Below are positions 17,656 through 30,362 of a DNA stretch of 64,000 nucleotides, in pieces; positions within the stretch are counted from its first letter, which is position 1, and each line of letters opens with the position of its first letter. The notes below the pieces were generated by a model, which saw only the letters and a program-made list of their open reading frames with translations, ran no database searches and had not been told where the DNA came from. Source of the stretch: an uncultured Erythrobacter sp. (lineage in GTDB: Bacteria; Pseudomonadota; Alphaproteobacteria; Sphingomonadales; Sphingomonadaceae); NCBI RefSeq assembly GCF_958304185.1, contig NZ_OY284433.1:62001-126000 (forward strand). The letters are read 5' to 3'. A program made the translations under genes and the position numbers.

Positions 17656-17744
17656 GTCCACGCCGTATTCGGCGGCGGTGGCGGTTTCTTGGCGCTTGAG
17701 CCCGGCGGGGCCTCTGCCAGTCGTCGCTATCCCCGTCCGCTCTT

Positions 17745-18536
17745 TCAATCGTCCTCCGACCTCGGCAGCAGCTTACGTTCCGGAGCATCAAACCGATCAC
17801 CCGCCGCATTCCACTTCACATCGAGCACCTCGCGGGTCTTGGCGTCGGCGCGCATCGCGTCGAGGTCGCGGTCGCGCAAGGATATGAAGTGGGCCCAGGC
17901 GGTGCGGGTTTCCTCGGTGAGCGCGGCCCAGCGGTGTTCGGACTCGTGCCGCAAGCGGAGGCGGATTTCCTCGACCTTGCGGTCGATGCTGCGGCGGACA
18001 TCCTCGGCTGAGACCTGGGGCTTGCTGGCCTCGTGCTCGGCGATCCATTCCTGCTTGAGCCGGTCGAGCTGCATCTGGCTGACCGCGTTGAGGCCTTTGG
18101 GCCCGCCACCGGCCGCGAAACGCTCGGGCGCGCGGTTGCGCAGGATGAACATCAGCAGCCGGTCGTTGTAACGGGTGCGGGTGCCGATGAGCTTGCCGTA
18201 GGAGTAGAGCGGTTCCTCCACGCCGTTGAGCGCGCGGTCCATCACCACGTCTTCGATGCGGGCCACGCCAAGCTGGAGCGCGGCCTCCCATGCGGCGCGG
18301 AAGCTCTCGGCTCCCGGCTGGCGGCGCAGGTGGTAGGCACCCTCGGCGCTCATGTCGACAGCGCGGGCGGCGGCCTTGACCGAGCCGGTGTCGGCCAGCG
18401 CCTCGATGAAGGCGATCTGGCGGGCGGGGGTCCAGCCGTCGTGGCGTTCGTACTGGCGGGGGACAGGGGTGAAGGGGGGCAGCTCTCCCTGCGCGACGGG
18501 GAGGCGGGCGGTGCGGGGGTCGGTGCGTCTTGTCAT
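17745..18536 (-). CDS. Helix-turn-helix protein of unknown function (terminase-small-subunit-like N-terminus)
   Basis: A 263-residue protein. Residues about 35-75 ('TPARQIAFIEALADTGSV', 'AARAVDMSAEGAYHLRR') form a helix-turn-helix of the type found in phage terminase small subunits and similar DNA-binding proteins. The rest is charged, Arg/Glu-rich and probably helical ('VRRSIDRKVEEIRLRLRHES'). There are no large terminase, portal or other phage genes nearby, and similar proteins occur singly in sphingomonad chromosomes (general impression), so a chromosomal regulator or domesticated phage protein are both possible. GAGGAAA precedes the ATG. No membrane segments or signal peptide. Confidence 0.6.
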   Translation of the reverse strand: MTRRTDPRTARLPVAQGELPPFTPVPRQYERHDGWTPARQIAFIEALADTGSVKAAARAVDMSAEGAYHLRRQPGAESFRAAWEAALQLGVARIEDVVMDRALNGVEEPLYSYGKLIGTRTRYNDRLLMFILRNRAPERFAAGGGPKGLNAVSQMQLDRLKQEWIAEHEASKPQVSAEDVRRSIDRKVEEIRLRLRHESEHRWAALTEETRTAWAHFISLRDRDLDAMRADAKTREVLDVKWNAAGDRFDAPERKLLPRSEDD

Positions 18537-18725
18537 TTTTTGTCGTTTCCTCGCTCATGCTGGCTTCGCCAGCGTCGCTGCGGGCGGGCGGTCGCCCTTG
18601 CGGTCGCGGTGCGACCGTTGGGGGAGGTGGATCACAAAATGCCGGAGTAGGAAAATGTGCGCGAGCGGCGGGGAGGGGTGCGGCTTCACTTGGCGTTCAG
18701 CGCGGGGCTGGCTATAGGGTCGGCC

Positions 18726-19520
18726 ATGTCGACCAAGCTCACCACTCGTCTCGCGCAGGCTGCCCTTGCCGCCGCGACCCTCGCGACCCTCTCCGCCTGT
18801 GCCGGGAGCACTGAGGGCAAGGATGTCGCCTACGTCGCGCGCGATGTCGAATCGCTCTATGCCGAGGCGCAGCGGCGGCTGGACAAGGGCAACACCTTGC
18901 AGGCCGCAGCGCTGTTCGACGAGGTGGAGCGCCAGCACCCCTATTCGCCCTGGGCCCGCCGCGCGCAGCTGATGAGCGCGTTCAGCTATTACATCGCGCG
19001 CGATTACAACAAGGCGATCCAGAACGCGCAGCGGTTCCTGTCGATCCACCCGGGCAACAAGGATGCGCCTTACGCGTATTATCTGATCGCGCTGAGCTAT
19101 TACGAGCAGATCTCAGATGTGAACCGCGACCAGAAGATCACCGAGCAGGCCCAGACCGCGCTGCGCGAAGTCAACCGCCGCTTCCCCCAGACCGAATATG
19201 CCGCCGATGCGCGGTTGAAGCTCGATCTGGTGGCGGATCACTTGGCGGGCAAGGAGATGGAGATCGGCCGCCATTATCAGCGCATGGGCCTGTGGCTCGC
19301 GGCGGATATGCGGTTCCGCAACGTGGTCGAGAAGTTCGACACCACCAGCCACACGCCCGAGGCGCTCTACCGCCTCACCGAAAGCAGCCTCGCACTCGGC
19401 GTGCGGGAAGAAGCGGTGAAGTATGCTGCGGTGCTTGGGGCGAACTACCCCGGCAGCGAATGGTACGACCGCGCCTTCAAGCTGGTCGGCAAGCACGCCG
19501 AGGGTGTGACGGCGAGCTGA
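18726..19520 (+). CDS. bamD: Outer membrane protein assembly factor BamD (lipoprotein)
   Basis: A 264-residue lipoprotein of the Bam complex, which inserts beta-barrel proteins into the outer membrane. The signal peptide ends in lipobox 'LSAC' with Cys25. TPR-like repeats follow, including 'YAEAQRRLDKGNTLQAAALFDEVERQHPYSPWARRA' split across repeats 1-2 and 'AQRFLSIHPGNKDAPYAYYL'. The start at 18726 is set by the signal peptide; the open frame continues to 18657. In alphaproteobacteria bamD normally precedes recN; here the copper operon and csoR lie between them. Confidence 0.94.
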   Translation: MSTKLTTRLAQAALAAATLATLSACAGSTEGKDVAYVARDVESLYAEAQRRLDKGNTLQAAALFDEVERQHPYSPWARRAQLMSAFSYYIARDYNKAIQNAQRFLSIHPGNKDAPYAYYLIALSYYEQISDVNRDQKITEQAQTALREVNRRFPQTEYAADARLKLDLVADHLAGKEMEIGRHYQRMGLWLAADMRFRNVVEKFDTTSHTPEALYRLTESSLALGVREEAVKYAAVLGANYPGSEWYDRAFKLVGKHAEGVTAS

Positions 19521-19543
19521 TCAGCGCGGCCCACGGCCTGGGT

Positions 19544-19924
19544 TCAGTTGACTGTGAAGGCAAGCGTCCCGCTGACACCGTGCCCATCGGCCCCGGCGGC
19601 TTGCCAGCGCACGTCGTAGCTGCCGTTGGGCAAAGGCTTTTTGAGCGTCAGCGTCAAGGTCTTGCCATCGGCTGACCAGTTCGTGGTGAAATTGCGGATC
19701 GGCATTTCGCCATGATTGGCCATGCCGGGCATCGCGGTCATGATGATGCTGGCAGCAGCGGTTGTCTGATCAACCGGCGCGCTGAAAGTCAGCCTGATGA
19801 CCTTGGGAGCCTTGGCCTCGGCGTCTGCCGCCGGGGTGGAGGCGGACAGCTGGACATGGGCCATCAGCGCTGTCGGCGTCAGCGATGAGAGGGCAAGGGC
19901 GGCGAAGAAGGCGGGGATACGCAT
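19544..19924 (-). CDS. copC: CopC-domain periplasmic copper-binding protein
   Basis: A 126-residue periplasmic protein with a signal peptide cleaved before His23 ('MA|HVQL'), giving the N-terminal His copper ligand of CopC. The Cu(II)-site partner residues Asp113 and His115 are in 'GADGHGVSG' near the C-terminus. A Met/His stretch ('MTAMPGMANHGEMP') could bind Cu(I). It is the third gene of copA-copB-copC, starting 20 bases after the copB stop. It is predicted to bind or shuttle copper in the periplasm. An upstream open frame to 20038 overlaps copB and is not used. Confidence 0.88.
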   Translation of the reverse strand: MRIPAFFAALALSSLTPTALMAHVQLSASTPAADAEAKAPKVIRLTFSAPVDQTTAAASIIMTAMPGMANHGEMPIRNFTTNWSADGKTLTLTLKKPLPNGSYDVRWQAAGADGHGVSGTLAFTVN

Positions 19925-19944
19925 GGGTATGCTCCTTAGGGGTG

Positions 19945-20874
19945 TCAGAACCAGAAACGGATGCCGGCAAGGACGCTGGTGACTGACGGATCCTCGCCGC
20001 GCAGGCGGGCGAAGTCGGCGCCCTGACTGGTGCGCCATGATTGCTCGATGCCGATATAGGGCGCGAACTCGCGCCGGAACTCATAGCGAAGCCGCGCGCC
20101 GACCTCGATCTGGTCGAGCCCTGCGCCGATACCGAGCTCGGGAATGTCCTGCGCAGACAGATTGGCTTCAATCCGCGGCTGGAGGATCAGGCGCTGGGTG
20201 ATACGCTGGTCGATCTCGGCCTCGATCCGCGCTGTGAAGTCGCCGCGGTGCGACAGGAATAGCGCGGTGTCGATCTCGAACAGATAGGGCGCAAGGCCCT
20301 GCACGCCGATAACCGCATGGGTGGTGTCCGGCCCGGCAATGTCGTGGCGGACACCTGCCTGCACGTCCCAAAACGGCGCGAAGGCTTTGGCGTAGAGCGC
20401 CTGCACCTCGGCATCTTCGGGTGCGCTGCCCCATTCGCCCTCGCCCTCGGACTTGAACCACAGCCGCTCGGTCGGGCCGCCGTAATAGCCCTGAATGTCC
20501 CACAGATAGGCATCCGCACCCTCGCGCACCTGCGTCTCCAGCCGGTCACCCTGAAACCAGAACACCGGAAAGTCCCCGTGAGTCTTGCGCAGTTCCTCGC
20601 GCGAGGCGGCCATCGCCTCGGCACCCCAGATCGCGTCAGCCGCGCGCGGCGGACCGCTGCCTGCCTCGGCCGGCGGCGGGGTCTCCATCGTCGGGCTGGG
20701 GGAGGCGGGCGCTGTCATTGCCCTCATGTCATGCCCCGCGTGGGGATCGGTGTCCTGTGCCGCCATGGTATGGCCAGCGTGCGGGTCGGGTGCAGGCGCG
20801 TGGTCGTGATGCTGATGTTGGGCCGCAAGCGGCGATGCCGCCAGAAGGGCCACCAGTGAAAGCGCGTGCCTCAC
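19945..20874 (-). CDS. copB: Copper resistance protein B (outer membrane)
   Basis: A 309-residue CopB/PcoB family protein. A signal peptide (about 1-19, 'LLAASPLAAQ') is followed by a His/Met-rich copper-binding region ('HQHHDHAPAPDPHAGHTMAAQ') and a C-terminal beta-barrel that ends in Phe ('LAGIRFWF'), as outer-membrane proteins do. The likely start is GTG at 20874, whose TGA overlaps the copA stop (GTGA), indicating translational coupling. The open frame continues to 20958 inside copA but has no signal peptide there. It probably sequesters or moves copper at the outer membrane together with CopA. Confidence 0.9.
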   Translation of the reverse strand: MRHALSLVALLAASPLAAQHQHHDHAPAPDPHAGHTMAAQDTDPHAGHDMRAMTAPASPSPTMETPPPAEAGSGPPRAADAIWGAEAMAASREELRKTHGDFPVFWFQGDRLETQVREGADAYLWDIQGYYGGPTERLWFKSEGEGEWGSAPEDAEVQALYAKAFAPFWDVQAGVRHDIAGPDTTHAVIGVQGLAPYLFEIDTALFLSHRGDFTARIEAEIDQRITQRLILQPRIEANLSAQDIPELGIGAGLDQIEVGARLRYEFRREFAPYIGIEQSWRTSQGADFARLRGEDPSVTSVLAGIRFWF

Positions 20875-22574
20875 TGCTCCACCTCCGGCCCCGTCACCGT
20901 CACGGTCTGCATCATCCCGCCGTGCATGTGGTAGAGCAAGTGGCAGTGGAACGCCCAATCGCCGGGCTCATTGGCGGTCAGATCGAACTGCGCACTCGCC
21001 CCCGGCTGGACGATGACGATATTCTTGCGCGGCTGATGGGCGGGGTCCTCGCCGTTGACCAACTCGAAGAACATTCCGTGCAGGTGGATCGGGTGCGCCA
21101 TCATGGTGTTGTTGACGAGCTTCACCCGCACCCGCTCGTTCCAGGCGAAGCGGATCGGAACATCGCTGACAGCAGAATACATCTGGCCGTCGAAGGACCA
21201 CATATAGCGTTCCATGTTGCCGGTGAGGTGAAGCTCCAGCAGGCGCGAGGGCGTCCGCGTGTCGCGGTTGGGTTCAAGCGCGGAGAGCATCCGGTAGGTG
21301 AGCACGCGGTGCTCCACATCGCGCAAGCCAAGGCCCGGATCGCCCAGCTTGTCCACCGGGGCCATCGAGACCATGTCGATGCCGGGGCCGGTCCTCACAT
21401 CGGGCGGCAGCAACAGCGTGTCGCGCATCTTCATGCCGTCCATCGAATGCGATGCGCCGTGATCGCCGTGGTTCATCCCCATATCGCCCATGTCGAGCAA
21501 CGGGGGTTTGCGCGGTGGCGGGATCGGCGCGCGCGCACCGGGACGACTTGCCAGCGTGGCAAGCGCCATGCCGGATCGGTCCATGCTTTCCGCGACGATG
21601 GTATAGGCCTCGGCGCGAGGCTCGATGATGACGTCGTAGGTTTCCGCCGTGCCGATCTGGAATTCGTCGACCTCGACCGGTTTCACATTCTGCCCATCGG
21701 CAGCGATCACCGTCATCGGCAGGCCGGGAATGCGCAGGTTGAAGAAAGTCTGCGCCGCGCCGTTGATGACGCGCAGCCGGACGCGTTCACCGGGGTTGAA
21801 CAGGTATTCCAGCCCCTCCTTGGGCCCGCGCCCGTTGGCGAGGTAGGTGTAGGTCGAACCTGTCACATCGGCGATGTCGGTCGCGGGCATCCGCATCTGC
21901 GCCCACATCCGGCGGTCGGCGGCGGTCAGTGGGTAATCATCGGCCCAGCTGGTCTGCTGATAGTTGAAATAGCCTTCGCCCTTACGCAGCCGGTCCATAA
22001 TGGTGTGCGGGTGCAGCGGGGTGAACTCGCTCAGGAGCAGGATATAGTCCCGGTCATACGCCGCCGGCTCCTCGCCCGCCGGATCAATGATCAGAGGGCC
22101 ATAATGCCCCTGCTGTTCTTGAAGGCCCGAGTGGCTGTGATACCAATAGGTGCCTGCTTGCCGCACCGGGAACTCATACGAGAATGTCTGCCCCGGGCTG
22201 ATCCCCGGAAAGCTGATCCCCGGCACACCATCCATGTGAAACGGCACAAGCAGGCCGTGCCAGTGGATCGAGGTGTCTTCTTCGAGATGGTTGGTGACGT
22301 TGAGGCGGACGTTGGTGCCTTCCTTCAACCGCACCAGTGGCCCCGGCACCGAGCCGTTGATGGCGACGCCATGTCCCTTGCGTCCCTGCACCATGCGCGG
22401 ACCGTGACCCACTGCAAGGTCGATCACTGCGCCCGACACCTCGTCAAAGCCGACGCGGATCGGCGCGCCGCCCTTCATGCGGTGCGTGGAATGGCCCTGC
22501 GCCCAGGCGGGTGCAACGCGGCACGCCGCCAGCGCTGCCATGCCGGAAACGAGGCTACGGCGCGACAGTTTCAT
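20871..22574 (-). CDS. copA: Copper resistance multicopper oxidase CopA (Tat-exported)
   Basis: A 567-residue periplasmic multicopper oxidase that oxidises Cu(I) to less toxic Cu(II). The N-terminus has a Tat signal ('SRRSLVSG'). Copper-site motifs are intact: 'HWHG' (His104, His106), 'YHSHSG', 'HPIHLHGMF' and 'HCHLLYHMHGGM'. A Met/His-rich segment ('MGDMGMNHGDHGASHSMDGM') is typical of the PcoA/CopA type. It heads copA-copB-copC, is divergent from csoR, and has a perfect CsoR-type palindrome 46 bases upstream of its start. Confidence 0.95.
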   Translation of the reverse strand: MKLSRRSLVSGMAALAACRVAPAWAQGHSTHRMKGGAPIRVGFDEVSGAVIDLAVGHGPRMVQGRKGHGVAINGSVPGPLVRLKEGTNVRLNVTNHLEEDTSIHWHGLLVPFHMDGVPGISFPGISPGQTFSYEFPVRQAGTYWYHSHSGLQEQQGHYGPLIIDPAGEEPAAYDRDYILLLSEFTPLHPHTIMDRLRKGEGYFNYQQTSWADDYPLTAADRRMWAQMRMPATDIADVTGSTYTYLANGRGPKEGLEYLFNPGERVRLRVINGAAQTFFNLRIPGLPMTVIAADGQNVKPVEVDEFQIGTAETYDVIIEPRAEAYTIVAESMDRSGMALATLASRPGARAPIPPPRKPPLLDMGDMGMNHGDHGASHSMDGMKMRDTLLLPPDVRTGPGIDMVSMAPVDKLGDPGLGLRDVEHRVLTYRMLSALEPNRDTRTPSRLLELHLTGNMERYMWSFDGQMYSAVSDVPIRFAWNERVRVKLVNNTMMAHPIHLHGMFFELVNGEDPAHQPRKNIVIVQPGASAQFDLTANEPGDWAFHCHLLYHMHGGMMQTVTVTGPEVEQ

Positions 22575-22619
22575 GCCCGGGGCCAGCTTGGAGTAGGAAC
22601 TCGCATAGCTCCTTCGTAA

Positions 22620-22636
22620 ATACCCCTATGGGGTAT
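22620..22636. promoter_or_regulatory. Predicted CsoR operator 1 (copA side)
   Basis: ATACCCCTATGGGGTAT: perfect 7-base arms around TAT, 46 bases upstream of copA. C4/G4 tracts flanked by TA match the operator style of CsoR-family repressors. Binding here would block the copA promoter when copper is low. Confidence 0.75.
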
Positions 22637-22698
22637 GACAAGAGCTTGAGCTAATTGCCTAGGCCGTAGCGCTCTTGCTCCACCGCGTCATAAAGCTA

Positions 22699-22717
22699 TA
22701 TACACCCCGGGGGTATA
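22699..22717. promoter_or_regulatory. Predicted CsoR operator 2 (csoR side)
   Basis: TATACACCCCGGGGGTATA: the same C4/G4 palindrome with one mismatched pair, ending just before the csoR Shine-Dalgarno (GGGAG, 22718-22722). Position predicts autoregulation. The two sites together explain a divergent, copper-inducible promoter region. Confidence 0.72.
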
Positions 22718-22730
22718 GGGAGCCGCAGCC

Positions 22731-23003
22731 ATGAACACCACCACCAAAGCCAAGGTGCAGCGCCTCAACCGCATCGCCGGACAAGTGCGCGGCGTGGCGC
22801 AGATGATCGAGGATGATCGCTACTGCATCGATATCCTGCACCAGATCGCAGCGATCCGATCGGCGCTGGCTAAAGTGGAAAGCCAGGTGCTCAAGGATCA
22901 CGCCGCCTGCTGTGTGCACGAGGCGATTGCCAGCGGCGACGAGCGCGCCCAGCGGGAAAAGTTCGAAGAGCTGATCGACCTGTTCGAACGCAAGCGCGGT
23001 TAG
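22731..23003 (+). CDS. csoR: CsoR-type copper-sensing repressor
   Basis: A 90-residue all-helical repressor of the CsoR/RcnR (DUF156) family. The Cu(I) ligand set Cys32, His57 and Cys61 has the same spacing as the canonical C-H-C site (25 then 4 residues), which favours copper over the nickel/cobalt (RcnR) or formaldehyde (FrmR) sensors; Cys60 adjoins it. Cu(I) binding is expected to release DNA. It is divergently transcribed from copA and sits between two matching palindromes. Gene context and ligands agree well. Confidence 0.9.
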   Translation: MNTTTKAKVQRLNRIAGQVRGVAQMIEDDRYCIDILHQIAAIRSALAKVESQVLKDHAACCVHEAIASGDERAQREKFEELIDLFERKRG

Positions 23004-23082
23004 CACACGTCCAAGGCTTGGGGATTGGCGCGCGTTCTCATGGTGACGGGGCGGAGGCTGTGCGCTATCTGTTCCCGCACCC

Positions 23083-24750
23083 ATGCTGACCCGCCTGTCC
23101 ATCCGCAATATCGTCCTTATCGAAGCGCTCGATCTCACCTTCGCGCGCGGGCTGGGCGTGTTGACGGGGGAGACGGGGGCGGGGAAGTCGATCCTGCTCG
23201 ATGCGTTGGGTCTGGTGCTGGGCGACCGGGCGGAAACCTCGCTGGTGCGCGCGGGTGAGGACAAGGCGAGTGTTACCGCCAGTTTCGAATTCGCGGCACT
23301 GCCTGCGGGCATTGCGGCTGCGCTCGACGATGCGGAGATCGCGATTGAGCCGGGTGAGCCACTGCTGATCCGGCGGCAGGTCAAGGCGGATGGCGGCTCC
23401 AAGGCCTTCATCAATGATCAGCCCGCCAGCGTCGCCCTGCTGCGCGAATTGGCGCCTGCGCTGGTGGAATTGCACGGCCAGCATGACGACCGGGGCCTCG
23501 TGAACCCGCGCGGGCACCGGCTGCTGCTGGATCGCTATGCCAGCACCGATACCACCGGGCTGGAGCGTGCTTTTGCCGATTGGGCACGCACCGAAGCGCA
23601 GTTGGCTGAAGCGCGCGGCGCGGTGGAGCAGGCCAAGGCCGATCAGGATCTCTTGATCGCGCATCTGGCTGAACTCGCCGCGCTGGAGCCGGTCGCGGGT
23701 GAGGAAGCGCGGCTGGCGGGTGCGCGGGCGGATATGCAGAAGGGCGAGAAGCTCTCGGACGATCTCGAAACCCTGCGGCACCTGTGGGAAGGATCGGATT
23801 CGCCGCTGGCGTCCTTGCGGGTCGCGGCGCGGAAGCTCGACCGGATTGCCGAGCAGCACGCGCTGCTGGCCGAAGCGCTCGCCGCGCTCGACCGCGCGGT
23901 GATCGAAGCGACCGAGGCTGAGGACAAGCTGCGCGCAGTTGCCGAGGCGCTGGTGCATGATCCGCACGAATTGGAGCGCGCCGAGACCCGGTTGTTCGAA
24001 CTGCGGGCGGCGGCGCGGAAGCATCGCTGCGAGGTGGATGACCTGCCCGAACTGATGCGGACGATGCGTGCGCGCCTTGATGCAATCGAGGGCGGGGAAG
24101 CGCAGCTCGATGCGCTGGAAGCCGCCGCCAAGGAAGCGCGCACGGCCTACGTTGCGGCGGCCGAGGCGGCGCACACTGCGCGGGTGGCGGGCGCGGAGCG
24201 GCTGGATGCGGCGGTGGCAGCTGAGCTGGCCCCGCTGAAGCTCGACGCCGCCCGGTTCCGCACCGCGATCACCCCGCTGCCTGAGGAGCGCTGGAACGCG
24301 CACGGGATGGACGCGGTGGAGTTCCTGATCTCGACCAACCCCGGCGCGGATTTTGCGCCCTTGGGCAAGATTGCGAGCGGTGGGGAATTGTCGCGTTTCA
24401 TCCTCGCGCTGAAGGTCGCTCTGGCCGAGCAGGGCGGGGCGGCGACGATCATCTTCGACGAAATCGACCGGGGCGTGGGCGGCGCGGTGGCCTCGGCCAT
24501 CGGCGAGCGCTTGGCGCGGCTGGCGTCGCAGGAGGGGCAATTGCTGGCGGTGACGCACTCGCCGCAGGTCGCGGCGCGCGGGGGGCAGCATTACCTCATC
24601 GCCAAGGCCTCGAGCGGAACCGTGACCAAGACCAGCGTGGTGCTGCTCGACCAGTCCGGACGGCAAGAGGAAATCGCCCGGATGCTGTCCGGCGCCGAAG
24701 TCACGCCCGAAGCCCGCGCGCAGGCGGACCGGTTGCTGGAGGGGGTGTAG
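23083..24750 (+). CDS. recN: DNA repair protein RecN
   Basis: A 555-residue SMC-like ATPase acting early in double-strand break repair. Walker A is 'GETGAGKS' (29-36); a long coiled-coil middle (about 150-360, Ala/Glu/Leu-rich) separates it from the C-terminal ABC signature region 'GGELSRFILALK' and Walker B 'TIIFDEIDRGVGG'. A terminal 'LAVTHSPQVAA' carries the switch His. Length is typical. Its stop overlaps the start of the next lipoprotein gene by one base. Confidence 0.96.
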   Translation: MLTRLSIRNIVLIEALDLTFARGLGVLTGETGAGKSILLDALGLVLGDRAETSLVRAGEDKASVTASFEFAALPAGIAAALDDAEIAIEPGEPLLIRRQVKADGGSKAFINDQPASVALLRELAPALVELHGQHDDRGLVNPRGHRLLLDRYASTDTTGLERAFADWARTEAQLAEARGAVEQAKADQDLLIAHLAELAALEPVAGEEARLAGARADMQKGEKLSDDLETLRHLWEGSDSPLASLRVAARKLDRIAEQHALLAEALAALDRAVIEATEAEDKLRAVAEALVHDPHELERAETRLFELRAAARKHRCEVDDLPELMRTMRARLDAIEGGEAQLDALEAAAKEARTAYVAAAEAAHTARVAGAERLDAAVAAELAPLKLDAARFRTAITPLPEERWNAHGMDAVEFLISTNPGADFAPLGKIASGGELSRFILALKVALAEQGGAATIIFDEIDRGVGGAVASAIGERLARLASQEGQLLAVTHSPQVAARGGQHYLIAKASSGTVTKTSVVLLDQSGRQEEIARMLSGAEVTPEARAQADRLLEGV

Positions 24751-25649
24751 TGCGCCTGCTCCCCATTCTCCTGCTCACCGCTGCCTGCGCCACCACCACG
24801 CCTGCGCCCGAGGAGGCTCCGACGCTCGTGCAACCCAACAACGCCACCTACGGCACCGACGCCAACCTCGCGCCTTCCGCGCCCGACGCGATCTGGCGCT
24901 ATGCCGATCATCCGCGCGGGTTTGCGGAGTTGCGGGTGCCGGAAGGCAAGGGCCCGTTTCCGCTGGCGGTGATCTATCACGGCGGCTGCTGGAAGACCGG
25001 GATCGCCTCGCAGGCTTACATGGCCCCGCTCGCCACGCGCTGGCAGCAACTCGGAATCGCCACGCTCAATGTCGATTACCGCGAGGTCGGGGACGGGGGC
25101 GGTTGGCCGGGGTCGTTCGCGGATTGGGCCGCTTCGGCCGAGCTGATCGACCCGATCGCAGCGCGCTATCCGATCGACCGCGCGCGGGTCACGCTGGTCG
25201 GCCATTCGGCAGGCGCTCTGCCTGCGCAGTGGTTGGCGAGCGCGCAGGACGCGGATGGCCCCATCGGCAAGCGCGCACCGATCAAGGCCCGTGCGGCCAT
25301 CGTGCTCGACGGGCCGGGTGATGTCGGGGCCGAGCGTTCGGCCTTTGACACCCTGTGCCAATTCTCGGCGGTCGATCCCTTCATCGGCGCCGCGCCTGAA
25401 GCCGCGGGCGGGCGCTACGCTGCGATTTCGCCAGCCACCCATGCGCCGCAGCTGGCGCAGCTGCTGTTCGTGCAGGCCAAGCTCCCCGCTCCCTCGGCCG
25501 CGACGCAGGCCGCGCTTGCGGCGGGCGGGGCGAAGGTGGCGGTGCGCGAGAATGTCGGCATGAGCCACTTTGCCATCATCACCCCTGGCCACCCGGCTTA
25601 CATCGCCAATGAAGCGGCCATGCTGGATGTGCTCAAGGGCGGTGAATGA
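24750..25649 (+). CDS. Alpha/beta hydrolase lipoprotein (paralogue 1)
   Basis: A 299-residue putative lipoprotein (lipobox 'LTAAC', Cys13) with an alpha/beta hydrolase fold. The oxyanion region is 'IYHGGCW', the nucleophile Ser153 lies in 'GHSAG', and the C-terminal catalytic His is in 'GMSHFAIITPG'. It resembles the BD-FAE/dienelactone-type esterases and kynurenine-formamidase-like hydrolases; the substrate is unknown. GTG start at 24750 overlaps the recN stop by one base. The following gene encodes a clear paralogue. Confidence 0.82.
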   Translation: MRLLPILLLTAACATTTPAPEEAPTLVQPNNATYGTDANLAPSAPDAIWRYADHPRGFAELRVPEGKGPFPLAVIYHGGCWKTGIASQAYMAPLATRWQQLGIATLNVDYREVGDGGGWPGSFADWAASAELIDPIAARYPIDRARVTLVGHSAGALPAQWLASAQDADGPIGKRAPIKARAAIVLDGPGDVGAERSAFDTLCQFSAVDPFIGAAPEAAGGRYAAISPATHAPQLAQLLFVQAKLPAPSAATQAALAAGGAKVAVRENVGMSHFAIITPGHPAYIANEAAMLDVLKGGE

Positions 25650-25710
25650 CCCGTTGCCCGCCGCCGCTGCGGCGCGCTATGCTGCGGCAGTTCAAGGGGG
25701 AGGGACGATC

Positions 25711-29761
<4,051 letters not shown>

Positions 29762-29772
<11 letters not shown>

Positions 29773-30271
29773 GGAGCTCCACCCCCAGGCCTTGCGCATC
29801 GCCGGATTGCTCCGCGCACGCGGCGAGAAAGTCGCGGTGGCGGACGGGGCGACGGGCGGGCTGATCGCGGCGAGCCTCCTAACCGTCCCCGGCGCGCTCG
29901 ACTTTTTCGTGGGGGGCGGGGTGGTCTATTCCTTCCGCGCCCGCGACGTGCTGTTCGCGCTCCCGCGTGACGCCTACAAAGGGATGCGCGGGGCGAGCGC
30001 GGACTACGCCATGCTGCAAGCCCGCGCGATCCGGGACAACTTTGGCGCAGAGTGGGGGCTGGCTGAAAGCGGCTCGGTCGGCGGGTCGTCGCATCCTTCG
30101 GGTGCACCTGCCGGGCAAAGCGTCGCCGCGATTGCCTCGCCGGGCGGCATGACTGTCACCTGCGTGATTGAAACCGGCAGCGATGATCGGATCGCCAATA
30201 TGGCCGCTTTCACCCGCAATGCGCTGGATGCCTTCGAGGATGCGCTGCGTGCGGCGGGCGCGCGCGAATAA
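29762..30271 (+). CDS. CinA C-terminal-like (PncC-type) protein
   Basis: A 169-residue protein matching the CinA C-terminal domain (nicotinamide-nucleotide amidase, PncC fold). Support: 'VAVADGATGGLIAASLLTVPGALDFFVGGGVVY' (split by the ATGG loop) in place of the usual 'ESCTGG' active site, and 'GPGGG'-like 'SPGGMTVTCVIETG'. The usual catalytic Ser-Cys/Thr region reads A-D-G-A-T-G-G, so the classical nucleophile appears altered and amidase activity is doubtful. GTG at 29762 overlaps the cytochrome gene by 11 bases. Members with this sequence may have another role. Confidence 0.68.
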
Positions 30272-30362
30272 TTTTCGCCGCGCCTGTCGAATCCGGCTTG
30301 CGGCCCGCGTCTCCCTGTCAGAGCCTCGCTACTCCGGCGGGGCTGAGGACGGAGACACACCC

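Noticed and set aside
17745-18536. Prophage remnant (terminase small subunit)
   Set aside because: Only the HTH region is terminase-like; no large terminase, portal, capsid, integrase or att sites nearby.
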